Assembly (NCBI GenBank): GCA_013388525.1
Contig: JACAFA010000293.1
Location: forward strand, 1 to 7,543
Direction: 5' to 3'
Length of the DNA stretch: 7,543 nucleotides
Source of the DNA: Ignavibacteriaceae bacterium
GTDB taxonomy: Bacteria > Bacteroidota > Ignavibacteria > Ignavibacteriales > Ignavibacteriaceae
Shown here: piece by piece, positions 1-6,882 of the stretch
Numbering within the stretch: position 1 is the stretch's first letter
How the letters are laid out: each line of letters starts with the position of its first letter
The notes under the pieces: model-generated
What the model saw: only the letters and a program-made list of their open reading frames with translations
Databases searched by the model: none
What the model was told of the DNA's origin: nothing
Program-made: the position numbers and the translations under genes

Positions 1-443
1 TCTCTTGCAGTTAATGAATTGACCAGCGATTTAAACTTCTCAATTTCATTTTGCTTCTTAATCAGCTCGTCGCTTCTGGTTAAAGCTTCTTCAATGGCTT
101 TAAGCAATTCTTTGTCATCTATCGGTTTTTGAAGAAAACTTACTGCCCCTTTTTTCATCGCCTCAACACTCATGGGAATATTTCCCTGCCCACTGATAAA
201 AATGATCGGAAGATTTTCAAATTTAGTTTCAATTTCTGACTGCAGTTCAAGTCCTGTTTTCCCCCCGAGAAAAACATCAAGCAGGATGCAACCTGTACTG
301 TTATGATTTTTTGTTTCTAATAATATCGCTGTACTAGGAAAGGATTCTGTTTGATAACCTTCAGACTTCAGCAGCAGTGAGAGACTTTGCCTGACTTCCT
401 CATCATCATCTATTATAAATATTTTCGAGTTGTGTTTATTCAT
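1..443 (-). CDS. FixJ-like response regulator, 3' end cut by window edge
   Basis: Response regulator of a two-component system: a receiver domain that accepts phosphate from the neighbouring kinase and would drive a DNA-binding output domain. I translated 147 residues from the ATG at 441-443. Seen: acidic pocket D12-D14 after the first strand (KIFIIDDDEE), phosphoacceptor D56 in ILLDVF, S84 at the switch Ser/Thr position (IFISGQG), and K106 in FLQKP. The stretch GNIPMSVEAMKKGAV closely matches the FixJ/TtrR type. After the receiver comes a charged linker ending in SLTAR at the window edge, where FixJ proteins begin their LuxR-type helix-turn-helix (LTxRE). The output domain itself is therefore inferred. 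The start overlaps the kinase stop by 8 bp (436-443), so translation is probably coupled. Target genes are not visible. Confidence 0.92.
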   Translation of the reverse strand, partial: MNKHNSKIFIIDDDEEVRQSLSLLLKSEGYQTESFPSTAILLETKNHNSTGCILLDVFLGGKTGLELQSEIETKFENLPIIFISGQGNIPMSVEAMKKGAVSFLQKPIDDKELLKAIEEALTRSDELIKKQNEIEKFKSLVNSLTAR

Positions 444-2310
444 CTTTAATAATTTTCAGACTGAATGAAAATTTTGCACCGCCATCTGGTATATTTTCTG
501 CCCAGATTTTTCCTTCGTGATCTTCAATAATTGAGCGGCAGATTACCAGTCCGATTCCCGTACCCTCTTTTTTTGCGGTGATGAATGGTTTAAATAGTTT
601 GTCTTTTTCGGCTTCATCTATTCCTGTGCCCCTATCACTGACAGAAACAATTACATTCGTATTATTAATAGAATCAGAGATAGTAATTACTTTTTTCGAA
701 GCATTTATTTTTCCCATCGATTGAGACGCATTAAAAATTAAATTTAGCAGGACCTGTTGAATCTGAATCCCATCTGCAAAAATATAAACCGGTTCATCTG
801 TCAAATTAACAATTAACTTTATATTGCGTAATGAGGCTTCGTTCCGGTAAACGGATGTCACCTCATCAATTAATGAATTAAGATTAACCTTCTCTTTTTC
901 CCTGCTCTCAAGCTTCATCATTCCCCTGATGCTGCTAAGTATTGATGCACCTCTTTTATCATTCTCAACAATTTTTTGAAAAATTTGTTTGAGAAGTTCA
1001 GGAGTCGCCTCATTAGAATCGATGAAATTAATCCCGGCTTGCGCTGTACTTAAAATTGCAGTTAGTGGTTGATTCAACTCGTGTGAAAGTGAAGCGGTTA
1101 ATTGCCCGAGTCTCAAGCTTCTGTCCTCGTGCAGGAATTCTCTATACCTGTTTTCTGTTTCTATAACCTTTTTAGTCATAAGTTTTTGATTTCTGTTCAG
1201 ACGAATCAGGTTTACTATCATCATGCTTTGTAAAACCAGAAATAGTATTATTGCACCTAAAATCCATTTATATTCATATAAAAAATTAAATTCTTTAAAT
1301 AGAATTATGCTTTCTTCAGGTATCAAATCTGAGTTTTCAAGATTCCAGCGTTTCAATTCTCTCCAGTCAAATGCATAATCATAATAATCACTTTCAGAAA
1401 TCTTTATTGAATTTGGATCAGTTCCGTCTAATATTTTAACAGCTACTTTTCCCGTAAGCGAACCAGCCTTAGCAAAATTCATTATGTATCCACCAACAGC
1501 ACCTTCACCGAGACCTAAATCGGAAAGATGAAAGATAGGAGCATTTGCTTCAATTCTGATTAACCTAATAGCCTCGGTATTGTGGTAAGGGACTAATTTG
1601 CTATCAGTGGTATAATAAGGTATGAAGATTATCGTACTATCCGGCAGCTTTTTAACCAGTTGAAGAGTTTCGTTCATTGATAAATCAGTATCGAATGTTA
1701 TTTTTTTATTACCGAGTATTTTACCTGCCGCCTCTTTAGTTACTAAAGCTAAAAACTTGTCAAGTCTAGATGTGCCTGATATAAAGCTAATCGATGTGGC
1801 TTCAGGAAATAAAGACAGCGCAGTAGAGAATGTTTTATCAATATTAAATTTTAAAGGCAGAACGGCAGTCTTATTATTTAAATGGAAATCAGTTTCATAA
1901 CCAAAATTTGAAAAATCCAGATCGAGAACAACTGTTGGTAAACTAAGCAAATAATCATCTGCATTTTTTTTAACCGGATCAATGATCCCTACACCGACAC
2001 AAATTAATAAATCCAGATTAATTTCACGATATTTTTCGTTGTACTTATCAAAAACTTCCTTTGGATAATCCCATTGAGGGTAATGGGCAATATCAAGATA
2101 TTCAGCCTGCAGCGTGTAATTACTTCCAACTTGATTAGCAATTTCTTCCTCAATTCCTTTGAGTATTCTTCTATAGGCTGGTCCATCGGATGCATAAGCA
2201 AAGAGAATGAGTATGTTTTTATTATCCTTATTCTGCTGCGAATTGTCGAAAGGAGCGGTAAGAATAGTAAGCAATGTTGTTATTGATAATATTAAAGACT
2301 TTTGCATCAT
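436..2310 (-). CDS. Membrane sensor histidine kinase with ABC-substrate-binding-like periplasmic sensor
   Basis: A 624-residue sensor kinase that should phosphorylate the adjacent response regulator. Residues 1-20 form a hydrophobic signal peptide or first membrane anchor. Residues about 32-320 resemble the periplasmic ABC-substrate-binding fold (PF04392-like), opening with ILILFAYASDGPAYRRILKG and ending with GSLTGKVAVKILDGTDP. The following FDWRELKRWNLENSDLIPEES is the typical linker of this kinase class. A membrane helix lies at about 349-370. The HisKA H-box is SHELNQPL with phospho-accepting H410, the FixL-like ELNQPL type. The HATPase domain has N-box N523/N527, G1 D559-x-G561-x-G563, F-box F573/F576 and G2 G583-x-G585-x-G587, so it looks catalytically complete. 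No PAS domain is evident. The ligand is unknown; family members are presumed to bind a small periplasmic solute. Two ATGs are adjacent (2308-2310 and 2305-2307), with no clear SD. A 114-bp gap from the channel gene suggests its own promoter. Confidence 0.92.
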   Translation of the reverse strand: MMQKSLILSITTLLTILTAPFDNSQQNKDNKNILILFAYASDGPAYRRILKGIEEEIANQVGSNYTLQAEYLDIAHYPQWDYPKEVFDKYNEKYREINLDLLICVGVGIIDPVKKNADDYLLSLPTVVLDLDFSNFGYETDFHLNNKTAVLPLKFNIDKTFSTALSLFPEATSISFISGTSRLDKFLALVTKEAAGKILGNKKITFDTDLSMNETLQLVKKLPDSTIIFIPYYTTDSKLVPYHNTEAIRLIRIEANAPIFHLSDLGLGEGAVGGYIMNFAKAGSLTGKVAVKILDGTDPNSIKISESDYYDYAFDWRELKRWNLENSDLIPEESIILFKEFNFLYEYKWILGAIILFLVLQSMMIVNLIRLNRNQKLMTKKVIETENRYREFLHEDRSLRLGQLTASLSHELNQPLTAILSTAQAGINFIDSNEATPELLKQIFQKIVENDKRGASILSSIRGMMKLESREKEKVNLNSLIDEVTSVYRNEASLRNIKLIVNLTDEPVYIFADGIQIQQVLLNLIFNASQSMGKINASKKVITISDSINNTNVIVSVSDRGTGIDEAEKDKLFKPFITAKKEGTGIGLVICRSIIEDHEGKIWAENIPDGGAKFSFSLKIIKDE

Positions 2311-2424
2311 AAATTAAAAATAGTTTAAAGCGACAATTCGTAAGCAAATTGCCGTTGTAAAATAGGAATTTTAGAGGAAAATTTCAGAAGAGAAATCAGA
2401 TGGAAGTGTCCAGATAGCGTTGAT
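2311..2424 (-). promoter_or_regulatory. Probable promoter-bearing gap upstream of the two-component operon
   Basis: This 114-bp non-coding gap is the longest inside the minus-strand gene row and sits directly in front of the kinase start, so it is the natural place for an operon promoter. The 50 bases before the start codon are strongly AT-rich. Minus-strand TTGCTT and ACTATT can be paired with a 17-base spacer, but the match to sigma-70 boxes is weak and other pairings are possible. I see no intrinsic terminator for the channel gene here. The call rests mainly on position. Confidence 0.3.
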
Positions 2425-3090
2425 TTATGAGGATTTTTTTTCTCCAGATAAATACTTCCCGATCAGAATACCAATTATTACAGTCAGATATAACTGACCA
2501 AATAAGGCGAGAAAAATTGCAAATGTTCTTGCAAGAGGTGTTATTGGAAGAATATCTCCGTAACCAGTTGTTGTGATTGTAACAAAACTAAAATATAAGA
2601 ATTGATGAAACTGACTTGAGTAAGTGCTGTTTAGCAAAAATGCAGTCGGTACAAAAAACATGATTACCGCAGCCAGAATCGCACCGCAAAATCCAAACAA
2701 AACATAAACCGCAACTGCGCTGAAAATCACATCAGTATCTACTTCCTTGCTTTTTACAACTCCGACTAAAAGATTAATTGCAACCATTATAAAAAACAGT
2801 ACAAATAAAATTCTGTTCACAAGTTCTAAGTAGGCGTTATCGGTTATTGCAGTAATTAAAGTTAGAATAATAATAAAGTAACCAGATCGTTTGATTGCCC
2901 TTAATAAATTGGTGCTTTTCTTCAAAGTAAGAATAGCTGATAAAAGTATAAAGCTGAGAAAAATAAAATTAAAGTAGTTTGCTAAGTGTGCATTCCAATA
3001 ATACGGAGAACATATTATCAATAACAAAATGCTGACAATCAGAGAAATCTGTGTGTGATCTGAAAGTATTTTTGATATTTTCTTTACCAT
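2425..3090 (-). CDS. Six-helix potassium channel, Ion_trans_2 type, no RCK domain
   Basis: A 221-residue inner-membrane ion channel. The potassium selectivity filter is TTGYGD (174-179), preceded by a pore helix (about 160-173) and followed by D-I-L-P, as in the Ion_trans_2 family (PF07885). Hydrophobic segments lie at about 13-29, 37-55, 69-84, 92-111, 121-147 and 187-211, giving a six-helix layout with the pore between the last two. The fourth segment (92-111) has no regular arginine ladder, so voltage gating like Kv channels is unlikely. The protein stops about 10 residues after the last helix, so it lacks the cytoplasmic RCK/TrkA-N or cyclic-nucleotide domain that usually gates bacterial channels. 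The start at 3088-3090 is supported by TTGGAG about 8 bases upstream. It follows the lipoprotein gene by 43 bp. The gating signal is unknown. Confidence 0.88.
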   Translation of the reverse strand: MVKKISKILSDHTQISLIVSILLLIICSPYYWNAHLANYFNFIFLSFILLSAILTLKKSTNLLRAIKRSGYFIIILTLITAITDNAYLELVNRILFVLFFIMVAINLLVGVVKSKEVDTDVIFSAVAVYVLFGFCGAILAAVIMFFVPTAFLLNSTYSSQFHQFLYFSFVTITTTGYGDILPITPLARTFAIFLALFGQLYLTVIIGILIGKYLSGEKKSS

Positions 3091-3110
3091 AAGTCCGCTC
3101 CAAAATATTT

Positions 3111-3132
3111 ATTCGACTCAATGAGATCGAAT
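3111..3132. repeat. Interrupted inverted repeat between lipoprotein and channel genes
   Basis: ATTCGA (3111-3116) pairs with TCGAAT (3127-3132), and CTCA (3117-3120) is complementary to TGAG (3122-3125), with one unpaired A at 3126. A transcript of either strand could form a hairpin of 6 bp, a one-base bulge and about 2 further pairs. No run of T follows on the minus strand (AAATATTTT only), so it is a poor intrinsic terminator. It could be an mRNA processing or stabilising hairpin, or an operator in front of the channel gene. Confidence 0.4.
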
Positions 3133-3133
3133 G

Positions 3134-3748
3134 TTACTTAATATATCCCATCCGATTAAGTTCACCAACAACATTCTTACTTACTGCTTTAACTACATCG
3201 CCTGTATTTTTTGGCTCGAACGATTGAGACTTTGCACTCCAGATCAGTTTTGCATCTTTCGTTTCATAAAGATTGGTTCTCATATGAACTACTTTTTCTT
3301 CAGCTAAATAATCGGAGTTAAAATAGTACGATGCAGTTGAAGCATAAAATCCATAAAAGCCTACGCCGACATGGACATTCCCGGAACCGGCAGTATAAAG
3401 AGTTTTGTCAGTGCTTTCACCGCCTTCTATTGCGACAAGGACAGCATCAACATTTTTATCCTTAAAATATTTCTCAAATGTTTCCCGGTTTAATTGCTCA
3501 CCTTTCGGTAGTTCCTGCCAGGCAGTGAGCACTTCAACATTATACGACATCAGTTGAGTACGGAATTCATTTTCATACACCTTTTTCTTCCATTCATCTG
3601 CTGTCATTCCTAGAACCAGTATTTTTTTAATCTCTTTTCCTGCAAATGCGTTATCAGAATAAATATCTGTCAGTTCTGTTGATGGACTGCAGGAAAAAAT
3701 AATTATAGTTATTAGTAAACCTGAAAATATTTTGATGAGATTTTTCAT
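3134..3748 (-). CDS. Uncharacterised lipoprotein
   Basis: A 204-residue predicted lipoprotein. The N-terminus has K2/K6, a hydrophobic core and a lipobox I17-F18-S19-C20; cleavage before C20 would give a lipid-anchored protein. F at the -2 position is less common but tolerated. The mature part begins with a short Ser/Thr-rich linker, then IKKILVLGM, a first strand typical of small alpha/beta envelope lipoproteins. It later has NVDAVLVAIEGG, a Gly/Tyr-rich middle (about 120-145: GSGNVHVGVGFYGFYAS) and HMRTNLYETKDAKLIWSAKS, a beta pattern I recall from widespread lipoproteins in Bacteroidota and Deltaproteobacteria (DUF4136-like in style). The assignment to a named family is uncertain. The start lies 19 bp after the sugE-like stop, with AGAAAGG about 12 bases upstream, so the two genes are likely co-transcribed. 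Function is not known. Confidence 0.82.
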   Translation of the reverse strand: MKNLIKIFSGLLITIIIFSCSPSTELTDIYSDNAFAGKEIKKILVLGMTADEWKKKVYENEFRTQLMSYNVEVLTAWQELPKGEQLNRETFEKYFKDKNVDAVLVAIEGGESTDKTLYTAGSGNVHVGVGFYGFYASTASYYFNSDYLAEEKVVHMRTNLYETKDAKLIWSAKSQSFEPKNTGDVVKAVSKNVVGELNRMGYIK

Positions 3749-3767
3749 TATAAAATTTAACCTTTCT

Positions 3768-4097
3768 TTATTGAACAGGAACTTTTGAAAAAATTTTTAA
3801 TCCGACTATGCCGATTACAATCAGCAGTATAAAAAATATTCTTATGAATTCTTTGGATTCACCAAACAGAATTATCCCGAGGATTGCAGTTCCAAAGGCT
3901 CCGATGCCTGTCCAGATTGCATAAGCAGTTCCGATTGGAATGGTTTTAACCGCTGATGATAAAAAGTAAAAGCTTAAAATCATCGTTGCAATTGTAATAA
4001 CACTTGGCCAGAGTTTAGTAAAACCTTCTGTGTATTTAAGTCCGACTGCCCAGCCGATTTCAAATAATCCTGCAATGAAGAGATATATCCATGCCAT
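3768..4097 (-). CDS. sugE: SMR-family exporter, SugE/Gdx (guanidinium) type
   Basis: A 109-residue small multidrug resistance protein with four membrane helices (about 2-20, 29-48, 55-75, 84-103), the full length for the family. SMR proteins work as antiparallel dimers that exchange protons for a cation. The residues separating the Gdx/SugE subtype, which exports guanidinium, from EmrE-like pumps are present: G10, E13 (the proton/substrate carboxylate), W16, S42, Y59 and W62, and the block [15 protein letters not shown] is very close to Sug[17 protein letters not shown] (54-69) is the helix-3 signature. The gene starts 35 bp after the DUF6498 stop and ends 19 bp before the lipoprotein start. 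There is no room in that gap for a guanidine riboswitch, the usual control element of gdx genes. Subtype is well supported; the substrate is inferred from the family. Confidence 0.92.
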   Translation of the reverse strand: MAWIYLFIAGLFEIGWAVGLKYTEGFTKLWPSVITIATMILSFYFLSSAVKTIPIGTAYAIWTGIGAFGTAILGIILFGESKEFIRIFFILLIVIGIVGLKIFSKVPVQ

Positions 4098-4132
4098 TTT
4101 TTATTTCACTTTAGTTTTTATTTAATTAGCAA

Positions 4133-4837
4133 TTAATTATCAGCTTCTTGTTTCGTCAGCTGTGTCGAGAGTGAATTGAAATCAACTGAATGAGAAAGCA
4201 GATCAACAAAAGTTTTTATACCAACAAACAAAAGTATAATCGAATAATTTATATCAACATTAAAAAAGGAACCTATAATACCAATAAATCCTCCAAGAAC
4301 AATTGTTATATGCATTGGGATAATTCTTAAATACGGAGCAAACATAATCGCACCGAGGTTTGGAATTTCTTCCGGCGGATTCCGGAGCGATTGAATATAT
4401 TCAATCAAATAACTAACGAAGAAAACCAGAGAGGTGAACCAAAGATAATTATGCATTGAGCCTGATGTATTTGTCTTTCCTATTTCCGAAAATCCTCCAA
4501 TGAACATTGCGTATACAAAGTGAAAAAGTCCATAATGAAACAGGAAGAAAATTCCAGTGGATATTTTTGTTGCTTTCGTTGCTTGAAGTTCTTTCCCGCC
4601 ACTTCTGAAATTTTTTGTTGAAAATTCTTTAAGAGAAATTATTTTCACAAAATTAAATACACCAATTATTACACTCTGAATCCAGTAAATCCAGAGAACT
4701 TCAAGTGCACTTAAATTATCAACTATCACAAAAAATATTACAATAACATTTGAAAAGATGAGCATCCATGTAGAAGGCCTGGTGAAATCAACTTTAGCCC
4801 AAAGTTCAGATAATTTTATTTTTTGCCGCTTAACCAT
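4133..4837 (-). CDS. DUF6498-type integral membrane protein
   Basis: A 234-residue membrane protein of unknown function, counted from the ATG at 4835-4837. Membrane segments lie at about 22-39, 45-66, 93-113, 130-149, 164-190 and 196-214. It resembles the DUF6498 family through PSTWMLIFSNVIVIFFVI near the start, YWIQSVIIGVFNFVKI (51-66), the histidine-bearing helix FHYGLFHFVYAMF (100-112) and VGIKTFVDLLSH (205-216), where K, D and H stand inside or beside the last helix. These polar residues in helices could be functional, but no activity is established. The frame stays open to a TTG at 4904-4906, inside the dnaE-like gene; I prefer the internal ATG because the 23 extra residues do not look conserved and the family begins near the PSTW block. 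No SD precedes either start. The gene lies 52 bp after the dnaE-like stop. Confidence 0.78.
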   Translation of the reverse strand: MVKRQKIKLSELWAKVDFTRPSTWMLIFSNVIVIFFVIVDNLSALEVLWIYWIQSVIIGVFNFVKIISLKEFSTKNFRSGGKELQATKATKISTGIFFLFHYGLFHFVYAMFIGGFSEIGKTNTSGSMHNYLWFTSLVFFVSYLIEYIQSLRNPPEEIPNLGAIMFAPYLRIIPMHITIVLGGFIGIIGSFFNVDINYSIILLFVGIKTFVDLLSHSVDFNSLSTQLTKQEADN

Positions 4838-4889
4838 TAAAAATATTTTTTTTGATTGGTGTTTAATATATGGAATTGATGCGATTCTA

Positions 4890-6572
4890 CTACCCTGCGT
4901 AAGCAACTTTCAGCTTTTTATGATCGAGAGCTTTTGCGAGCGCAAAATCTTCTTCGGTTATTTTTTCTTCATCACCGTAGTAGTTGTGCTCAACGCTGTC
5001 TTTCATCAGGCTTGATTGAAGAGCAGACGAAGAAAGCACCTGCAAATCATCAACAACAAGATTTGTGTGATCATTCACATCCACTCTTCCGGTAACGAGG
5101 TATGGTCCCATTGACAAAGTAAGCTCTGCAACCCGGTAATAAACTTTCGGAAAGATGACCGACTCAAAAGTTCCGGTGAGGTCTTCGAGCGAAAGAAATT
5201 TCATTATCTCCCCGCTTTTTGTCTTTATTCTTTTTGATGTCATATACCAGCCTATCATCTTCACTCGCCGTCCTTTGTTCCTCAGCATATCTTTTGCAGA
5301 GACAATTCCTTTCTGTTCAATCCATTCCTTGAAGAAATGAAGCGGATGACGTGTTACCATATAACCGAAAGCTTCGTATTCCTCTTTGCAGATTCCGGCA
5401 AGTGTGTAGTTCAAATCGGTTTTAACATCTTCCTCCAAAGCAAAAGTTTCACTCAGGAAAAGATCGTTGTAGCTTTCTTCAATTATTTTTCTTCGATGAA
5501 TATAAATATCCAGCAGACGGAGTAATGTCGGTCGCGTCTGTTTGAAACATCCCATTGCACCGCACTTGATAAGCAAAGCAGTTTCTTCATAAGCAAGTTT
5601 TGTGCGGACAAGAAAATCTGCGAGCGAAACATATTTGCCGTTGCGTTTTCTTTCTTCAACAATTTTTTCAATTGCACTGTAAGAAAGATTTTTGATTGCT
5701 TTCAGCCCAATACGAATTGCTCTTCCCTTCCCAACATATTCTTTTTCGCTTTCATTAATTGAAGGAAGTTCTATCTTCAAACCCAAACGCTTTGATTCCT
5801 CGATGTAAACTGCCGGCGAATAAAAACCGCCGCCGTTGTTGAGAACGCTCGCCATAAACTCAGCCGGATAGTGAGCTTTAAGAAAAGCAACCTGGTAAGA
5901 AAGCAATGCAAATGATGCACTGTGTGCTTTGCAGAAAGAGTAACCTGCAAACGATTCAATCTGCCGCCAGAGTTCTTTACTCTGGTAATCGGTTAATCCT
6001 TTTTCTTTGCAGGAAACGAAAAACTTATCAACTATCCTTTGCATTGCGTGGTGCGAACGCATCTTTCCGCTCATTGCTCTGCGAAGAAGATCTGCATCTT
6101 CAAGACTCAATCCTGCAATGTGATGAGCAACCTTGATTACATCTTCCTGGTAAATCATCACTCCGTAAGTTTCGCCGAGATAGATTTCCATTTCGGGCAC
6201 AAGATATTCTCTTCGTGAAGGATCTTTATGACGAGCTATGAACTCCTGCATCATTCCGCTCTCTGCAACTCCGGGACGAATAACAGAACTCGCCGCAGTG
6301 AGCATCTCAAAAGTTTCAACATCAAGTCTGCGGAGAAGCGAGCGCATTCCCGGCGATTCAATATAAAAGCAGCCAATAGTTTTTCCCGAACGTATTAATT
6401 CTTTTGTCGCAGGATCGTTGAATAGCATATCAAAATCGAAGATATCGAAATCAATATTGCCGGTGTGTTTAGGTATCGGCGGATAGAGCGTGTGTATCTT
6501 TGTCTGTCCGCGCCACTCCGGTGGAATTTGGTAAATTAGTAAATCTTCTGTTTTTGAGCTGTTTTCAAACAT
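4890..6572 (-). CDS. C-terminal half of a DnaE-type DNA polymerase III alpha subunit, palm missing
   Basis: A 560-residue frame matching the fingers, helix-hairpin-helix and OB-fold parts of bacterial DnaE, nearest to the second, probably error-prone DnaE of Bacteroidota. Fingers landmarks are TIGCFYIESPGMRSLL (65-80), SSVIRPGVAESGMM (95-108), ETYGVMIYQEDVIKVAHHIAG (134-154), LLRRAMSGK (162-170), ESFAGYSFCKAHSASFALLSYQ (206-227) and LKAHYPAEFM (231-240). The helix-hairpin-helix region spans about 283-345, and an OB fold about 434-510. Whole DnaE proteins run to about 1000-1200 residues; here the PHP domain and the palm with its catalytic aspartates are absent, so the product alone should not polymerise DNA. 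An in-frame TAG at 6594-6596 blocks any longer start. Residues 1-40 match poorly. There are no internal stops over 560 codons, and GC is visibly higher than in neighbouring genes. It is either a truncated gene or a split/partner form; I see no N-terminal half nearby. Confidence 0.85.
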   Translation of the reverse strand: MFENSSKTEDLLIYQIPPEWRGQTKIHTLYPPIPKHTGNIDFDIFDFDMLFNDPATKELIRSGKTIGCFYIESPGMRSLLRRLDVETFEMLTAASSVIRPGVAESGMMQEFIARHKDPSRREYLVPEMEIYLGETYGVMIYQEDVIKVAHHIAGLSLEDADLLRRAMSGKMRSHHAMQRIVDKFFVSCKEKGLTDYQSKELWRQIESFAGYSFCKAHSASFALLSYQVAFLKAHYPAEFMASVLNNGGGFYSPAVYIEESKRLGLKIELPSINESEKEYVGKGRAIRIGLKAIKNLSYSAIEKIVEERKRNGKYVSLADFLVRTKLAYEETALLIKCGAMGCFKQTRPTLLRLLDIYIHRRKIIEESYNDLFLSETFALEEDVKTDLNYTLAGICKEEYEAFGYMVTRHPLHFFKEWIEQKGIVSAKDMLRNKGRRVKMIGWYMTSKRIKTKSGEIMKFLSLEDLTGTFESVIFPKVYYRVAELTLSMGPYLVTGRVDVNDHTNLVVDDLQVLSSSALQSSLMKDSVEHNYYGDEEKITEEDFALAKALDHKKLKVAYAG

Positions 6573-6602
6573 ATTATAGTGAACATTTGCACACTATAAT
6601 AT
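6571..6602. promoter_or_regulatory. 32-bp dyad, candidate operator, overlapping the dnaE-like start
   Basis: ATATTATAGTG (6571-6581) and CACTATAATAT (6592-6602) are perfect 11-bp inverted arms around a 10-base centre that itself holds CA/TG as two further matching pairs. The left arm overlaps the dnaE-like ATG (6570-6572). The right arm covers the best minus-strand -10 candidate, so a bound protein would block transcription. The size suits a dimeric repressor. The owner is unknown: LexA is a reasonable guess because second-type dnaE genes are often SOS-controlled, but I do not recognise this motif as a known LexA box. Confidence 0.5.
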
Positions 6603-6625
6603 AATCTTTTAAAATTTAAATGCAA
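6596..6625 (-). promoter_or_regulatory. Candidate promoter of the dnaE-like gene
   Basis: On the minus strand, TTGCAT (6620-6625) stands 18 bases before TATTAT (6596-6601), a five-of-six match to the sigma-70 -10 box with a weak -35. Transcription would begin near 6588, leaving a leader of about 16 bases before the ATG and lying wholly within the dyad. No SD precedes the start codon. The sequence is AT-rich, so chance matches are easy. Confidence 0.3.
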
Positions 6626-6640
6626 GAGAGAATTTGATTA

Positions 6641-6661
6641 CGGATTGTGGATTTCGGATTT
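6641..6661. repeat. Three-copy 7-bp tandem repeat
   Basis: Three consecutive heptamers, CGGATTG, TGGATTT and CGGATTT, repeat GGATT with an exact 7-base period (6642, 6649, 6656). The tract lies in non-coding DNA about 70 bases upstream of the dnaE-like start. It is short enough to be chance, or a relic of a longer GGATT-rich intergenic repeat. Confidence 0.4.
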
Positions 6662-6847
6662 CAAATATTTATGAGCAATGTATTAATCAGCCTTCTTTTG
6701 ATTCATCAAATTTTATTTTGAAACAGCAACTAAAAATTAATTATCTGTTTGCGGTAAAATACAATCACTTCTGTCTGGTCTGAGAATTGCCTAATTACTA
6801 GTGCACAACTTCTTTGAGAATAGAATTGTGATCATACAACAACGATT

Positions 6848-6882
6848 GGCTGTTCGGTAACTTTTCCGGGCAGCCTTTTTTT
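6848..6882 (+). terminator. Strong rho-independent terminator with no gene in front of it
   Basis: GGCTGTTCGG (6848-6857) pairs along its full 10 bases with CCGGGCAGCC (6866-6875), using two G-U pairs, around an 8-base loop, and is followed at once by seven T (6876-6882). It works only on the plus strand, as no T run flanks the other side. The upstream gene on this strand is absent and the downstream start is 121 bases away, too far for a usual riboswitch-type attenuator but not excluded. Confidence 0.72.

Noticed and set aside
2074..2286. Plus-strand 70-codon frame over the kinase N-terminus, and a minus-strand frame at 2004-2201
   Set aside because: Both lie in other frames of the clearly coding kinase sensor domain and show no protein signature.
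2331..2342. 12-base match ACAATTCGTAAG shared with the leader of the CPXCG gene near 6984
   Set aside because: One 12-mer match is expected by chance in an AT-rich window of this length, and the flanks do not match.
4098..4132. Guanidine riboswitch before the SugE-type gene
   Set aside because: The 35-bp gap is too short and contains no GC-rich helices.
4838..4906. Longer start (TTG at 4904-4906) for the DUF6498 protein, overlapping the dnaE-like gene by 17 bp
   Set aside because: The extra 23 residues have no family look and no SD; the ATG at 4835-4837 fits the family start better.
4758..6136. Several plus-strand frames of 60-85 codons inside the dnaE-like and DUF6498 genes
   Set aside because: They are antisense shadows of well-conserved minus-strand genes, without SD or recognisable protein features.
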